Positions 42,042 to 56,897 of a stretch of DNA of 64,000 nt are shown here, piece after piece (the first letter of the stretch is position 1; each line of letters starts with the position of its first letter). The notes beneath the pieces are model-generated. The model was not told the origin of the DNA. It did not search any database and saw only the letters and a list, made by a program, of their open reading frames with translations. This DNA is from Balanoglossus misakiensis (lineage: Eukaryota; Hemichordata): NCBI GenBank assembly GCA_040954595.2, contig CM082593.2, positions 9,734,001-9,798,000 of the forward strand, given 5' to 3'. Position numbers and translations under genes: made by a program.

Positions 42042-44375
42042 GGACCTCTAAAAAGGGAACTGGGAGGTTCTTTCTGGGAATCTCTTTATTTCTTCTGTCA
42101 CAAAAATTGCATGGGAGTTCTAATTCTAAAAGGAGCACTGATTTGATAAAATATCTCAAAGTCAAGTTTTGGATGTGGCTCCAGTTCAAGTATTGTAGGT
42201 GACTAGTTTTCCGGAGTTCAAGTCTGTATACTTGCAGTAGAGTTGGTCACATGGACTTGGGTAATCTGAGTGTGGTCAGAAATTGAACTTACACACACAC
42301 ATTGATTGAGTTAAGAACATGTCTGGTGTATTACTGTAATATGACTAGATACTGCAAATGCATACACAATAAGCGTATGTTAAAATACACAGTTTTCATT
42401 GATATATCTGATTCATGAAATTAAATACACATGTTCATTAAAACCCACTATGATAGAGCACCCCCACTGTTCAGAATGTCAGTTTTGAAGTCCTATATCT
42501 ATGACGTCATGCCTAGCTGTCAATGTTAACTGATGTGTACTTGTACTACTTGTAAATGGAAGTACTTTAAAGTAAAGCTCAGATGTAAGGGTTTTGTAAA
42601 ATAAATATAATATTAAAACATTGCAATCATTTTAGTCCTTCGGAACAGCGGTTCAATTGACTAATGTGATCACTCTGTGTGCGGCATATGGCATATTAAG
42701 CATTTAGTATTTTTCAATCAGAAGCCATTAATCCTGTGATTAATTCTGCTTCTTGCAACACTGATTTTAAATCACCACACATGAATATTTTTATCCAAAG
42801 GACTGTGGTGCCCAAGTTTTTATGATAAGATAAACAAACAGTGAAATTCACTGAAGAAGTGAGTGAGCACTTGGCCTATCATTGTTCAATGAAATGTGAC
42901 CACCAATTCATTGACGCCTTGAGCATAGCAACAACAACCTGTGTATTGACGATACTGCCTGTAGCCTTTCAGTTGATGTTGCTTGATGTACATATATGAC
43001 TGGAGTCGATCATTTGTGTTTTTTGTTGCATTGTTATTTTTAACAGCGTATTAAGCAATTTTTGTTTGAGTTCATCATTCAGTGATGGTAGCTGACTAAA
43101 ATCAGTGATTGTCGTCAGGTTATGTATTTCAATTTTCAGGATGACTGCTTTTGTAATAAATTCACAAGTTCTGTGACCGTCACAATAGTGTTCTGAATTA
43201 TTGGTTTGTTTTCCTGTAGTGTGCATTTACATGTTCCCAGATAGGAAGTTTTAATGGGTATTAGTGTCAACATCCAGAAGTGACTTGAGGCCAGTGAACT
43301 TGCAGTTGTGTGTAGTTTGGATATTAGCTTGTGGTGATATTAACATGGCGAATATCAAAATAGTACAAACAAATGTTTAAAACAGGACATATCCATAGCT
43401 TTCCCTTTCATAATTGGACTGTATTGTTATTGAAGTACAAAGACTTTCCAGCAACATGACATGGCTGGATTTTTTTGTAGGAAACAAGTCCGGCTGCTAT
43501 TTGCTGTCTTTGTATTACACTACTAGTAACATCTCCATTTCTAGCTTTGCACCTCACATTCAATGAATAGACCTGTGGATGTTTTGACACTTCTCGTCAA
43601 TGAATGTGTATGGCTGCAGTTTATCAAATGATACACAAATCAAAGGAACAAACAGTGACTTTTATTTCTTTTGAGAACCTTGCATTCTTATATTTAAATG
43701 CTCACTCACTGGCCCCAATTGCAAAATAGCAACATTTAATACATGCGATATTCAATGCGTTTACAGTATTCAAAAATGTTTGAAATTGAATATTGTGCCA
43801 AAGAGTGGTGTTGTCAGTCCAAATATCAAAGCATTGAATGATTGTTCACAGTTTCCTGTATGGTTTGGCCCACCTCTTGTGAAAAGATGACTTGTGATAT
43901 AGTGTTGTACATTGAAAAGAAATATATATACATGTATTTTAAATAATTCATATTTTCAATCTAGAAGTGGGAGCTGCTTCCTCAAGATATAATTGACTGT
44001 CAGAATGAAAGGCAAGCGATTCACACAAGTTAACTCCAACACAACAACTCTTCAATTAAATAATTGACATCAGATAACCACAAAGGCATTATTCAAATAA
44101 ATTGTATAAATGCAGTTACAAGATTTGATGTCTGAAATTTACTGATATGTGTAGATTTTGTCAGCATTTCCCTTCCTGGGTTACTTTGCGATTAGTTGTT
44201 TTGCGTAGTAGAATGGAACAGTGCCCGGTCCGGATTGGTCACATTAATGTTCAGAGAGAAAGTTAATTTGGCAACTGCTCATTGTATGAAAGGTCATAGG
44301 GTTAAGATGTCTTATGTCAAAGTCACTTATGAATCCCTTAAAGATAAATGTAATGTAATGTAATCTTATTGACAG
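42042..44375 (+). other. Intron, no gene seen (C2)
   Basis: Copy of 26326-28653; it contains the TGTAA expansion (about 44348-44362). Confidence 0.5.
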
Positions 44376-44426
44376 ATAAGCCAGCAACAACAGAGAAATG
44401 TTATACACCCAAATGCTATCAACGAG
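44376..44426 (+). CDS. Candidate 51-nt mini-exon (C2)
   Basis: Same sequence and splice signals as 28654-28704. Confidence 0.4.
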
Positions 44427-44575
44427 GTGAGCTTCTGATAAGGACAAAAAAAGAGTTTTGTTTAGCGCGTAGGAAAATGTCAAAAATTTTAGTTATGGTA
44501 AACAACCAACACGCAAACATTTATTTTCTTTTCAATTGTTTGATAAAATTATTATAACTATCCCAAAATTTGCAG

Positions 44576-44952
44576 CTTGTGTGCCTTTAAAATTCAAATT
44601 CCTGTCCAAAGGGTGTCTACCCCTGCTGGTCAACTGTTATATAGGCAATTTACACAAACACGTACCAGTATAGATTCGACCACAGTCCTGTTGGCAAACA
44701 TGCTCCAATGGTCTTTGCAGACAACCATCATAAATGCATGAAACGCAGCACGCTCATTCAGTCCGATAATAGGTGCTAAAACATAACATTTTGACATCAC
44801 TAACATTTTTCCCAGTGACCAAATTTTCTCAGTTTGAATCGACTGTTGATTTTGTGGAAACATTAACATGGCCAGTTTTGTCCAGTGGCTGTGATTGAAA
44901 CCATCTCCAATACCAGAAAAATGCTGATCCAAAACAAACGTTAAGCACAAAT
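44576..44952. other. Unassigned multi-frame open stretch (C2)
   Basis: Copy of 28854-29230. Confidence 0.25.
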
Positions 44953-45420
44953 TGTCATTTTGACTCGTATACTCAGAGTTTCGGAAACTTGATCAAGTAA
45001 TATGACTTCAGAGAGGGGGGGGGGGGGAGCAGTATCCCCTTCCATTTATTGGCTGTTTAAACAGATGTGTCAGTTATGTTGAAGCATTCTTCTTGCTTTA
45101 TGCAGATGCAATTTGCGCCCCCATCCTCTACATACTGTAATCAGTCTCAGTGTTTGCCTGCTCGAGATTGTCAGTTTTTCATTAAAAGGAAATATTCATT
45201 TAAATTAAGCTTTAAATAATCTTATATATGATATTAATTATGTCTATTAAATGACATTTCATAATATATCAAGATCAACACTTATGTATGACAAAACAGG
45301 CCAAAAATGAAAGAAAATCTAAAATTCCTGTATTTTTTAAAAAGTGCAATTTTGCAATGAAAAATGAAAATCTAATGTTTCAGCGGTGTACATTTACTTG
45401 CATGAGTTCTAGTGGAGGAG

Positions 45421-45634
45421 ATCATGTTTTGTTTATGAAGTTCAATAGTCAGAAATGCAACGTTTTCATTGTTTCTTGCATTTCCCACGGTGGCAGCCAT
45501 ATTCCTTTATGGCAAAGCTTTATTATTTATCTGGTTAAAACTTGCAAATGCACTCATATTTAGGGTTAAAAATACTTGTATACAGTTCAGTGCCTACATC
45601 TGCATGGACTAATACTAGTAAAGTTTGAAAAAAA
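45421..45634 (+). other. 214-bp segment missing from C1
   Basis: In C1 ggag joins directly to atgataattatccc. Here the two are separated by 214 bases, with a 2-bp AT microhomology at the ends. No inverted termini are visible, so a deletion in C1 is more likely than an insertion in C2/C3. C3 has the same segment at about 61384-61597. Confidence 0.85.
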
Positions 45635-46542
45635 ATGATAATTATCCCTAAAGTTTCAACTTATATGCCTGTAAGCGACATACCTTGTATGTGCATGAAT
45701 TTGTCGTCAACCGGAAACGGATTACTTGTATGAAAATGTTTGGAGTTCTCGCAGCGATTTTAAATTCACCACTATTTTCTTGGGCTGGCCATCTGAAAGG
45801 CAGCATGGTTGTCAAAGGATAAATCTTTTATGTCAACCGAGCAACATATTTAATATCATGAAGTGTACACAACATTTGCACTGCTGGAACTATCATGACC
45901 ACAATACTTGTTTACAATACTTGTTTACCATGGAGGTCAACTGGACCCCTATAAAAACGGTAGAACCGTTTTAATCCAGCTGACTTTCAAATTGCAAAGT
46001 ACCGTCACAATCAAATTTGATAAGCCTATTTATATGCATTAATTCAAGTTTAAAGGAAAACTCATGAAAAAATGTGCGTTTTGTGTTTACCCCACTGTGT
46101 TCACTGATCAGGTTTGCAAAATACATTCAACCTTATGTAGTATGGTAATCAAACACTTAAAATGTGATGTCATATAACAAAGGCGTGTTGAAATACCCTG
46201 AAAGAAATAAAGTGTCTGTTTTACTTCTTACAATATACCATGCCAACAATTCTGCTGATGCAAAATTCAGTTGATGCAACACTTACAGATGTATGCACAG
46301 AACATAAAATCAGTATGGGAACCCTCCATTAAAACTTTTGCACTTTGTACCTGACTTGGCTATTGTCAAGTCGTGTCACTTAATATGTAATATTACCTGT
46401 AATCTGTTTGGTTTTGTTATTATTTTGTTATTTCATGCGTCCTTGAGCTTGGTGGGTGACACACTTTACACACCTGCTTGTTGCATGCATGGCACTATTT
46501 TTTGACTAAAAATGTTCCTTCCAGGCCATTAAATTACCTATA

Positions 46543-46717
46543 CAGTAAAACTCCAATTATCCATATCCAATTATCCGAACTGTTTGGTTATCCAAACTGC
46601 TGTCATGTCCCCCAAACAGTTCTTTTGTATAGGATCGCTATCCGAATAACCGAACTGTCTGCATATCCGAACAAAATCAATGTCCCCCTGTCAGTTCGGA
46701 TAATTGGAGTTTTACTG
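46543..46717. mobile_element. 175-bp pogo/Tigger-like MITE (C2)
   Basis: Copy of 30602-30776 with intact termini. Confidence 0.85.
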
Positions 46718-47023
46718 TATTGGGATATATCTTCATTTTGGCAATTTGTACGATGGGTAAACACTATTTGACGGGTGGAGAAGGCCTGCTTATTGATATG
46801 TATTCTATTGCAACCAATCAGTACACATAGTTAGAGACTGCTCAGCACTCCAGATCTTATATCGAGAGCGGCCACTGTTTCGCGAGTATAAATTTTCGCG
46901 TTCTCTTATTTCATTCACTGCATCGTTATCTTCAAAAAAAATTACGTGACACTTTATTTTTACACTATTTTGGCACTTGCGTATTTGGCGAAAATGTATT
47001 GCTCGCGAAAAATTAAAGCCGCT

Positions 47024-47348
47024 TGCACACGTGCCATTGTTAGGGCGCCCTTTTTGGGATTATAAAATTTGGTAAACATTTCTTATCAGTGACTCAAATA
47101 CTTTTGCATGCACATGTGTATAAAAGGGACAGGGTCATCGCCCTCTACGCGCGTCCACAGCAGCGTGACTAAAGGTCACAATGTTCACACGTGATTTGAG
47201 TCGCTGTTTAGTGCAGCGCCCCGACCCAGGTCCCACCCCTCAACACCGTCCCCAAAAAAGCCGCTCTCACCTTTTCACACGTGGCACTTACAAATTAACG
47301 CCGCCCTAGGGCCGCTGCTGGGGCGGCGTTGATGGCACGTGTGAAAGG
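47024..47348. mobile_element. CACACGTG inverted-repeat element (C2)
   Basis: Copy of 31083-31407; one internal CACGTG is mutated to CATGTG near 47113. Confidence 0.55.
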
Positions 47349-47607
47349 CACTAAAGTGTTTTACAGTATGTACTTTTTAATCCCTTCAAATATTTGAATA
47401 TGATTAATTCCATGATAAGTGGGACAAGAAACCACAGTTGATACCCCAAAAAAATATTGAGAAAATAACCCGAACTTGGAGTTACTGAGCTTTAAATTGA
47501 TTTCAATAATCTCCCAAGTGAAAATTGGCTGAAGCTCCTGTAGTCAGTTACCTGTTGGTAGATTGACACATGACAATGATTGACTGTTTACACTATTGAT
47601 CTTTTAG

Positions 47608-47826
47608 AGGAATATTCAAGCACTGCAGGAGAATCTAGAGATGGCACAGAAAATAAGAACTTGAATTGAAGAATCAGCAAGATCAACATGCACGACAAAA
47701 TCAACTCATAACACAAAGACAACAACAAAAGCAATTACAAAGATAGCCCAACAACAACAACAAGCAGTGCAAGCACAGCCATCCAATATACAATCAACAA
47801 ATCAACAACTAAGACACCACTTTCAA
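47608..47826 (+). pseudogene. Candidate Gln-rich exon (C2)
   Basis: Copy of 31667-31885 with the same frame problem. Confidence 0.45.
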
Positions 47827-48094
47827 GTAAGTTGTCACAATAATGTGAACAGTGAATATTTTGAAAACCAAGACTGATACCCGTGTCACTCCTGGGAATT
47901 GTTATGTGGGGAAAAATAAAATCATTTTTCTCATGTTATTTTTAACACCTGTTTACTCCTATAAAAGTGAGTGCATGTGTTTTCGAGTTCTCTTCAATCC
48001 AGAAGCCACTGTATAGGCCTTAGTTGGTGCATGTAGCTCCTAGACTTAGAAATAAAGACGCCTCAAGTCCAGTTGACCATCTCACACTTCTGGC

Positions 48095-48165
48095 ACTGGT
48101 GGGATTCAAACCAACGCCATCGAAATGACTGCAGGTGTCTAAAACCCCTTGACTGTAGGACACAA
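48095..48165 (-). repeat. Degenerate tRNA-like / SINE-head sequence (C3)
   Basis: Copy of 16440-16510. Confidence 0.4.
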
Positions 48166-48382
48166 ATGCCTGACAGTGATATAACTATGTTATAATGTTA
48201 CGTCGACACTACATAAGTTTGGGGATATGTTGTCTCAAATGATGAAATTGAGAAAAATTATCCCCATCTTGTTATAATCTGAGCCCAGTTGTCTTTGGTG
48301 TGAGATTCCAGTAGTCAAGAGTAGGCTTACCTTGAATAATGTAATGCTTGTAAATAATTTCTAATTTCCTCTTACCCTCCAG

Positions 48383-48505
48383 ATATGAATGAATGTCACA
48401 GTGGTGGAAATGCGTGTCAACACTATTGTCAGAATACCCATGGTAGTTATCTCTGCGCTTGCAGACAAGGCTTCAATGTGCTGGAGGATGGCCATGCATG
48501 TGCAG
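48383..48505 (+). CDS. cbEGF exon, type 1 (C3)
   Basis: Intact; same product as the C1 and C2 copies as far as I could compare. Confidence 0.86.
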
Positions 48506-49125
48506 GTATGTAACTGTGGATATTGATCTCTTCTGTGGCTACACTGTTTGGGGATTGTATATTGCTATGGTTACAATAAAACATGCATCCTGTCTGTCCA
48601 TTGCACACATTTTAAAATTTGAAATCAACCGCACACTCGTACTGAACACATGTTTGTTGAAATTGTATCTCAGAATTTTTCCATTTATAATTATGCATAA
48701 TATAAACAAATTAACAAATGTGAAATTTTATCTTTGAAAATTTGTTTGCAAGGGTGAAAAAGTAATCTGTTTTTTTAAAAATCAGACAAAGTTTTGCTGA
48801 CAGGGTACACAAGTTTCAGGGGATTTTGTCAAAATGAGAATGATAGAGAGTGTTAAAATTCCTAGAAAGAGATTGCCATGGATATTGAGGACTTTGGTGT
48901 AAAAACAATCAACTGATCAATTAATATGTGGTTACGAATAAGTGTCATCAACCTCACCTTCTATCCACAATGCTGGATCTATAGACAGTTTTAAAAGGGG
49001 TTTAAAAACTCGTCTTTTTATTCTGCACAATTTCATTCCATTGCTTTTTTTGGTTTAAAGGGAATGTCTTTCAGAACTGTTTTGGTTTCTTTGGGGTTTT
49101 TAAGTGTAATTTTTTTATCCTTTAA

Positions 49126-52100
49126 AGAGCATATCTTAGCTCGAAACACACTTTGAGGATAAATAATAATTGGGCGTGTGTGTTAAATGCTGGTGTCCTT
49201 TTACTTATTTCATATGGATAAATAAATGTTAAATTTAAAAATGTTCAGGGCCTGAGAAAAAACTTCTGTTTGGGCCACGCCCATTTCTGTGACGTCACAA
49301 GAGGAACCCATTTACGTTTGCAAGACTGTACATTGCAGTGGTTGAATTGCAATCATACATGTCTGTGATCTAAACAGCTTTGCTGGGTCAGCCTCTGGAT
49401 CCCCCGTTCCATTCAAAATAAATGTACATATATACCTTTTCATCTAGGGGAGATGCGATTATGAAAAAAATAACACTACTCGGCCCGGTTAGGCTACGGC
49501 TACGCATTGCAAGCAGTACACAACATGCAATGGCAGCGGATGTGTATAGGCACCTTACACATACAATGATTGCTGCCTCGATTAAGATGGGTCCCCCGTA
49601 TCTTTTTGCTCGTTTCTATGGGCCTTTATAGGACACTACACTCAATTTTGATCGAAACCGTTATGAACGTCCGACAAGGGGCTTGTAACTAGTTAAAAAT
49701 ACACACGATCGTGTGCACACCCCCTGTCCGAGTATGTTTACGGCAGCTACCGCCCGGCCATAGGCCGCCACGCTAATACGGCAAAGCAGCGGTCAGCGAT
49801 GGCGTGCGCGTCATGTAACCACAGTAACTGGATCGAACGCTAAAAATCCAATGTTTTGTACACAGAGATTTTGTACCGTTCACGAAAATCCCTAAGGCTT
49901 TTTTCATAGGCCACGTACGCCAGTCAAATTTGACCTGCTTGTTGAGAACGCACTTCCACACAGTGTGACGGATCGTTTTTTCGGTTTTCGTCGTGCTAAG
50001 AAGCGATACCGGTGGAAGAGTGCGTCCAAAAACACCTAAAATCGATGACTTTTTCCGCTGTGGTACGGGTATGCTGAAATCGTAGGATACAACGATAATA
50101 TTCAAAAACAAAATCCGTCACGATCTTCCCTGGTTCAAGCAACTAATGAATACGTATCAAGTTCGTTTTTGAGGTCACGGAATAAAAAGCCTTAGGCTTT
50201 TGAAATTTGACCTAGCTAATTTGCATATCAATGGCGTCAGGGGGCGCGCGCTCACAATCGTGCAGATTTTCAACTAGTTACCAGCCCCTTGTGAGACTCT
50301 GAAAACGGCTTAGTCCAAATCGGGGTGTAATGTCCTGCAAAGGCCCATAGCAACGGGCAAAAAGATCCGGGGGACCCATCTTAAACCGTGGAATATTGCC
50401 CAGAGGTTTAGGACTAGAGTGTTGGGTCTCAATCTACTTATCTTGGACAATGTCAACTTATTGACAACTGATATATCGTGGTCTTTTGGCGATTTTCGAT
50501 CACTGCCTCAACAGACAAAATACGCGCGTGTTATTACAAGGGAACTCCATCAGCGCCGATGCGTGTACACGCAGTCAGCAGCGATGACACATATCGCGCC
50601 GCGATGTATATGTACCATGCCAGCACTAAAATTCTGTCTTCTGAATTACATGTAAGCTATATGCCTTTTTGGTGATGACAAACAGAAACATTTATGACTT
50701 GTCGCTGTAATCATGAAAGTTCCTTCACATGCTTCATACTGCATTATAACAAAATGAAACCATACAACCAACAGCAACAGGCGATCATGCCGGGCCGACC
50801 CACTCACGCTCACAAAGCATGAAACATTTTCATTGATACACACGAATATCCAAGTTTGGAAACGGTTTTCACTCACACGAGGCAAAATTTATTCAACACA
50901 TTTTGTTTCAAAATTTGTACAGTGTGTTTTGGAGCCGATGAGTCGGACATAGTGCGTTCAAGTTTTCACATTGATTGCTGTCAACCTTAATTATCGAAGT
51001 TTGCGGTCCCTGGGTACCGGGTAGCCAGACGAAAGAGTGAATAATTATAAGCAATCTCGACATGATGTCGGCCAGCGCAAAATTGTGTTTACGCATCCTG
51101 CCAGTTCACCTACTACTGTGTAATCGCGGTCGCTGGAACACTGAATGAACACCAATATCGGGTATAAACGATCAGTTGTGCTCTGAATTGAATATTGATC
51201 ACTGGTCGACCTCTCCTACTGACAGGCTTCTATTTTCCTGTAAGGGTGTGGATTGTCTTCTCGTGATTCAAACCTGGCCGATTATCATTCAACGGTCATG
51301 CATTGACAGTTACGGCCGCCGCCGCCGGATGGCTTCATATCCACCGTACAATATCGATGATCGTGGCATAGACTTTCATTGGTTTTCGGGGAATTCACAC
51401 GGGTGACTTCCGTCTAGGTAATGTGTTGCTGCAACCACGGCAACCACCTCTTTTTCCCATTGTGGTATTACACAGAAAAGCACGAAAACACCGTATGTGG
51501 AAATTTCAGAAAATGAGCATTTTAAAAGCATGTCAGGCATTTTTTGGTACAAGCTGGGAACAAGTTGTTTTTGGATATTTCGAATACGCTGATTTCGAAT
51601 TTGCCTGTTCCCAAAAATTCTTTTCACGTTTTCATGTCGAAAATGGCAAATTAATTTGTGACGTCATAATTTCAAAATACCTAAAAGAAAACGCTGTTTG
51701 TAGCCATTATGGTGCAATATCACAGGTCAACACCATAATAGTCTATTGAAATCGTATTCTTATATTCATTTAAATACTTTTAAACAATTTGTTTAATTTA
51801 GAAACATTTGGTGAATTGGTAAAAATGCTAATTTATGTTAATTAGGTGACACACCCATCTAAAATCAATGGGTCTACAAAAGAGAGCCAACGGTGTTAAG
51901 TGAGGTGTCTATTCCAATGTTTTCAGGGTCAAGGAATTCAAATATGCAATCGGTTACCTTGTCAGACAAGGTGCAGCATGGAAAATATGCAAAATTAGCT
52001 TAATTAGTCATGATGTCATGCTAAAATTGACAACTGAAAGCTAAAGATACGACTATGGCCTGTGAGGTGTCTATTCATATGTTTTTTGACAAATGTTTGC

Positions 52101-55100
52101 ATTTTAATGAATAACTGAAATGAAACTTTCCATATTAGTATGTAATAGCATGTAAAAAACAACAAAAACAAACAAACTAACAAACAAACAAACAAATAAA
52201 CATACACAACAAGGATTTAGTTTAGACTGTACATGCTCGCTGGTAACATCGTGACCAACCGCTCCGTTAAAAAACACCAGAACAAAGAACGTATGAACGT
52301 TTAGGTCCACAATTCACAAGTTATTGAACTATGAATGTATGTTCAATGCTGTGAAAAGCCAAAAACATACTTTTTGCCAAAAAAAATGACATTTGTTAAC
52401 GTACAAGTTGTTCATTAATAGCGAAAGCACCGTATGGCCACACTCACATTATGCCAGCACCGTATATTCATGCTTAGTTATAAGACGTTGAATGCACACT
52501 GATGGCCCGACGTCCTCATTGTTTTTTTGAAACCCGGTCTCTAACAACAATTTCTCTTCATAAGTAAAGAGTAATGTGTATTTTTATTACGGTTTTATAT
52601 ATGATACTGTGTGCAAAGTGAAGATTGTGTGTCAGTGAGGCAACATATATACATGTATATTTAATCCACTTGGGTGTCGTACTTGGCTCAGATGTGTGTT
52701 AATGTGTACTAAACAAATTCAGAGAGCGAGCCGCCAATACAGATAATCTCACCCACAAAATACCAATTATAAAAAAACAAAATAAATTCATATTACAATA
52801 TTTGAAACAAGAAACTGCTCAAAGAGTAATTTTCAAAATATTTATCATCGCTAAACTAGTTATAGGGGTAAATACAGGATCGAGATTCAGTCGCTAAAGA
52901 AATTCAAGTTTGGTAATAACACCGGTTACAACAAACTTAGTTAAAACATTGTATAGCCATAGATATATTATAATAGTGGCCTGGCATAAACAAAATTTTC
53001 ATAACATTTGGGCATTTTGTGATAAAAGTTTAACAAGTAAAGCTCAGTTGATTCGTTCTTTTCCCCATAAAAATATCTTTGATGAACAAAATTCCAAATT
53101 TAGTCAACCCAGGAAAAACGGCATCTTGTTTCTCAACCTTATAAATTGATCTGACCAGTTTGAATCAGTGCAGAATCTAGCTTTTCTATTTTATCTTCAT
53201 CAAATGATTCATGCAAATAAAGAATCACTTCCCCATAAAATGGTGGCAGAAATCCAGTATCATGACAGTCGATTGGTTTGTTAAAGTTACTATAGAAACT
53301 AACTATGTCTAGGTTGCATGTACATAGATAGATGTTAGGAATCCAAATCAAAATCTGTTTCAAACTTTTCATCCAATACTTGTCCTTCGGAAAGCGTTTT
53401 GATGAAGTCGCTTGAAGTGCTTTGTATTGCTCAAGTTATCGAAAATTTTAATCGCACCTTGATGATAGTCAGCAGTTCTATTTTGACATGTTATTTTGTG
53501 TATTTTTGAACCCCCAAAATCAAAGAATAAAATGATAATGTGAAAATAAGCTTCAAAACACCAAAAGTCTTCAGGATCACAGCTTTTCTGTAAAGAGTAA
53601 GATTTCGCTTACTTCATGCTATTAAATGAAATGAAGTTTTCCGTAATATCTCTTGCAAAGTCAGATTACACATTGAGATATTAGAATGGAAGTACATTCC
53701 AAGTGACTTGTTGGGAGCATTGGGCCACCTAATCCCAGAAAATTGCAATAAGACCTGTTTTTCCATTTACCAATCTAAAGGCCAACTGCTTGTATATTTA
53801 GTTGGGTTTCTATAATTAACACACATTTTTGACAATATTTATGGCATGATGGACACTATTCTCGACAAATAAAATAATGTTGTGTCCTCCGCTGTAATTT
53901 TTATGAGTTTGGAATCATAGACACCATTTATTTTTTGGTCAACTCTGTTAACAGTCGACAAAATTGCTGGAGTGGAACTGATACATGATCTAAAGTATCA
54001 AGACATATGGTCGATTATTAGCGTTTCAGCAATTCGACTTAAGTTTCTTAAATTTCCTATGGCATTTTGACAAACATCAACGCCCCGAAAAAACGTTGTC
54101 AACGCTGCGGTCGCGATTGTGGTCGAAACAAAGCCGACATTTCCGCATGGTTCGTTACCTGGGGTCCATTTAGATTGCATTGCGTTTGAGGCCCTATGTG
54201 TACGTATGTCTGTCGACCAATACACGTGACGACCGCGGACTCAGTTTGGATCAACGTCTATTTCGGGCAGTAGACTCTCCTATCAAGTTGATAAGGAAAT
54301 TTTACCAGTCACGAGTAAGCCAAGCCCACATCCGTGTGCAAATCTGATATATCGGTGATCTGTTTATATGATTATCATTAGCTAAGGTGGTAAACTGTTG
54401 TGATTCATATGTGTAATTTACGTACTGCAAGTTAAATATCGCAATTAGCCTAATGTTTGACCATAGACAGTATGCTTTGATTTCTAGAAGAGCACCTATT
54501 AATCCGAGAACAAAGGGATTAAAAGTTACGCCGTTAAATTGTGTTTTAATAACTTACTTACCCTATAAGTAGTTTAGTAACCATAATATCTTTGAAAATC
54601 ATTCTTTCCACAGTTCCTTGTATCAAATATAGAAATCTAAATTTATTTTGGTGTTCACAGATGTTATTTGGTGGGTGAAATTATCTGTATTGGTGGCCAT
54701 TTTGAAAAATTGGTTGCCATGGAAACTCATCAACAGATATTTAGTGGCTCGCTATCTGAATTTGTTTAGTACACATTAACACACATCTGAGCCAAGTTTG
54801 GTGCTTTTATCACAAAATGCACAATCGCTATGAAAATTAGGGTTTGGCCGCTCCACTACAGGGCTTTAGACGGCCATATTGAATTGCCACATCGAGGCTC
54901 TTATCTCAAAATGAACTTCACACTTGAAGTATTGTTTTGAACAAGGTTTAAGTCCTTTATTAAAATAAAGAAAAGGTAATTTTTTCCAATGGTTGTGAGT
55001 TTTCAGTACATGTACTGTTACACCTAGCTTTATTATTATTTGGTAGCCAAAAATCAACGAATTATTCATACAATATGCAAATTTGTGCATAATTATTGTT

Positions 55101-55612
55101 TTATTATTGCTATTTTGTGTTTATACAACCAAACAAGTTGTTGATGTAAACATGTAGTTTATTTTCATTGTTTAAGGAGGTACGTGAACATTTCTTTGAT
55201 GCTATTCATGTGAGAATTGCGATCCTTGGCGGCCATATTTGATTTGCCAAAACGAGGCTCTTATCTCAAAAAGATCTTTTGGGAACAGGCATTTTCGAAA
55301 TCAGCGTAGTCGAATTGACCAAAAAACATATTTGGTTTGCTTGTACCAAAAAATGCCAGAAGGGGTCACAATTTCTCAAATCTCCACCTGACTATGAAGG
55401 GTTCCTCTTGTGACGTCACGTCACATGACCAAAATGCAGCAAATCTGAACTCAGATTTTCAGGACAGGGTGGATTTTGAAGTATTTTATGAGAACAAAAC
55501 AAATATTATAGAAATCGATACCCGAAAAATATTGTCACTTTTGGTAAATATTAGATTTCTTTCAATCATTTTTTAACCTTCTGATAAGATTTAAAAAGGC
55601 AAGATATGCTCT
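49126..55612. mobile_element. 6.49-kb TTAA-flanked element (C3)
   Basis: 6,487 bp, TTAA at 49122-49125 and 55613-55616, same termini as C1. Confidence 0.85.
49586..50380. mobile_element. Nested 795-bp TTAA MITE (C3)
   Basis: Copy of 17931-18725. Confidence 0.75.
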
Positions 55613-55739
55613 TTAAGCTTTCACTTGTTTTCCAATTTTATTATTTTCAGTAGAAAATGCACTAAGATGTATGTGTATTACGTTTGTCAGGATATAAATA
55701 ATAATAAAATTAAAAATAATAAACTATCTTTGATTTCAG

Positions 55740-55847
55740 ATGTCAATAAGAGAGCAGATCTTTGTGAAGGCCAGTGTGTGAATACAGCAGGCTCTTTTTA
55801 TTGCACTTGTTCTGTGGGATATTGATTGGTCAATGGAGAGTGTACAG
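55740..55847 (+). pseudogene. Degenerate type-2 EGF exon (C3)
   Basis: 108 nt; TGA at 55823-55825; first Cys missing. Confidence 0.78.
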
Positions 55848-56717
55848 GTAAGACCAGCACAATATGTGGACAACGAAAGGTCCAGTATCTGTAACTTTTG
55901 AATTTTTATTCAGTATTTTTCTGGTTATCAACCATCATTTCTTGTTCAGCTCGATGAAGCAGGGTAAGCAATGTTGTTATGTTTAAACATTGTATTCAAG
56001 CCTGGGTCTGGACTTGGATGCAATTTGTCAATAATAACAGTGATTGGTAACTGCATGTTTACATAACTGGCTAACTGTTAAAGAGACCAGCTGTTCTATT
56101 TGGTGTGTGTACAGTACACATGCCATTGGCAGCTTATGGGTCAGCCAATGTTTGCCTGTTGATCTCTTGATGTGTGTGTGTGTGTGTGTCTGTCTGTATA
56201 TGTACTCTGGTGTAGACTTTTTTCTTGTATTATCCGTGAATGGGACCACCGTGTACTTAACGCAATTTCTTACACTCATCAGGGATATTTTGGCTTGTCT
56301 AACACGAGCTAAAAATATCCCCAACTCGTCTGAGAAATCTTTTACCAGGTCCTAAGGTTGTGAGACTAATAGAATCTCACACTCCCAAGGACTTGGGATC
56401 ATATTTCTCACATGTGTTGAGGATTTTCTGTCCCAAACAAGCTGCAGGCGAGTGTGGGACAAAATATCCCTGACGAGTGTGAGAAATATGATCCCAGGTC
56501 CTTGGTGTGTGAGATTATATTTCTCACACGGCCACAAATTAGCCAAATTTGTTTAAAAACATTAAATAAATGACTCTTGAACTGTCATCTGGCACGTTGT
56601 AGTTTCTGTATCATAGGATAACATTTAGCTTTGTCATCCAATCTGAATCAGCGCTCGTGTCATATACAGCTTTCGATTCAGTGAGAATGTGTGATTGATT
56701 TGTTGTTCATTGTTCAG

Positions 56718-56765
56718 GTGCACAACAGTGCACGTTAATTGATTGTCAAGGCCTCCAGCCCATAG
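56718..56765 (+). CDS. Candidate 48-nt mini-exon (C3)
   Basis: Same sequence and splice signals as 25060-25107. Confidence 0.4.
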
Positions 56766-56897
56766 GTAAGAGGGCATAAAGGTAATCAGAAAATTGTACG
56801 AAAATGAAATAAATAATACATGTACTCAAATAATATAAATGACAACATCAAGCAGCACTTGTGTGGAAGTACGTACTCGGGATACAAAGTGAGGAAC

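Larger units (their letters stand above)
31991..47931 (+). repeat. Tandem unit C2 (15,941 bp)
   Basis: Second copy, near-identical to C1 and C3 over its whole length. Relative to C1 it has +214 bp near 45421-45634, a G13 run (45015-45027), a 6-bp longer TGTAA repeat near 44350 and 2 bp more before the type-2 exon. Confidence 0.93.
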
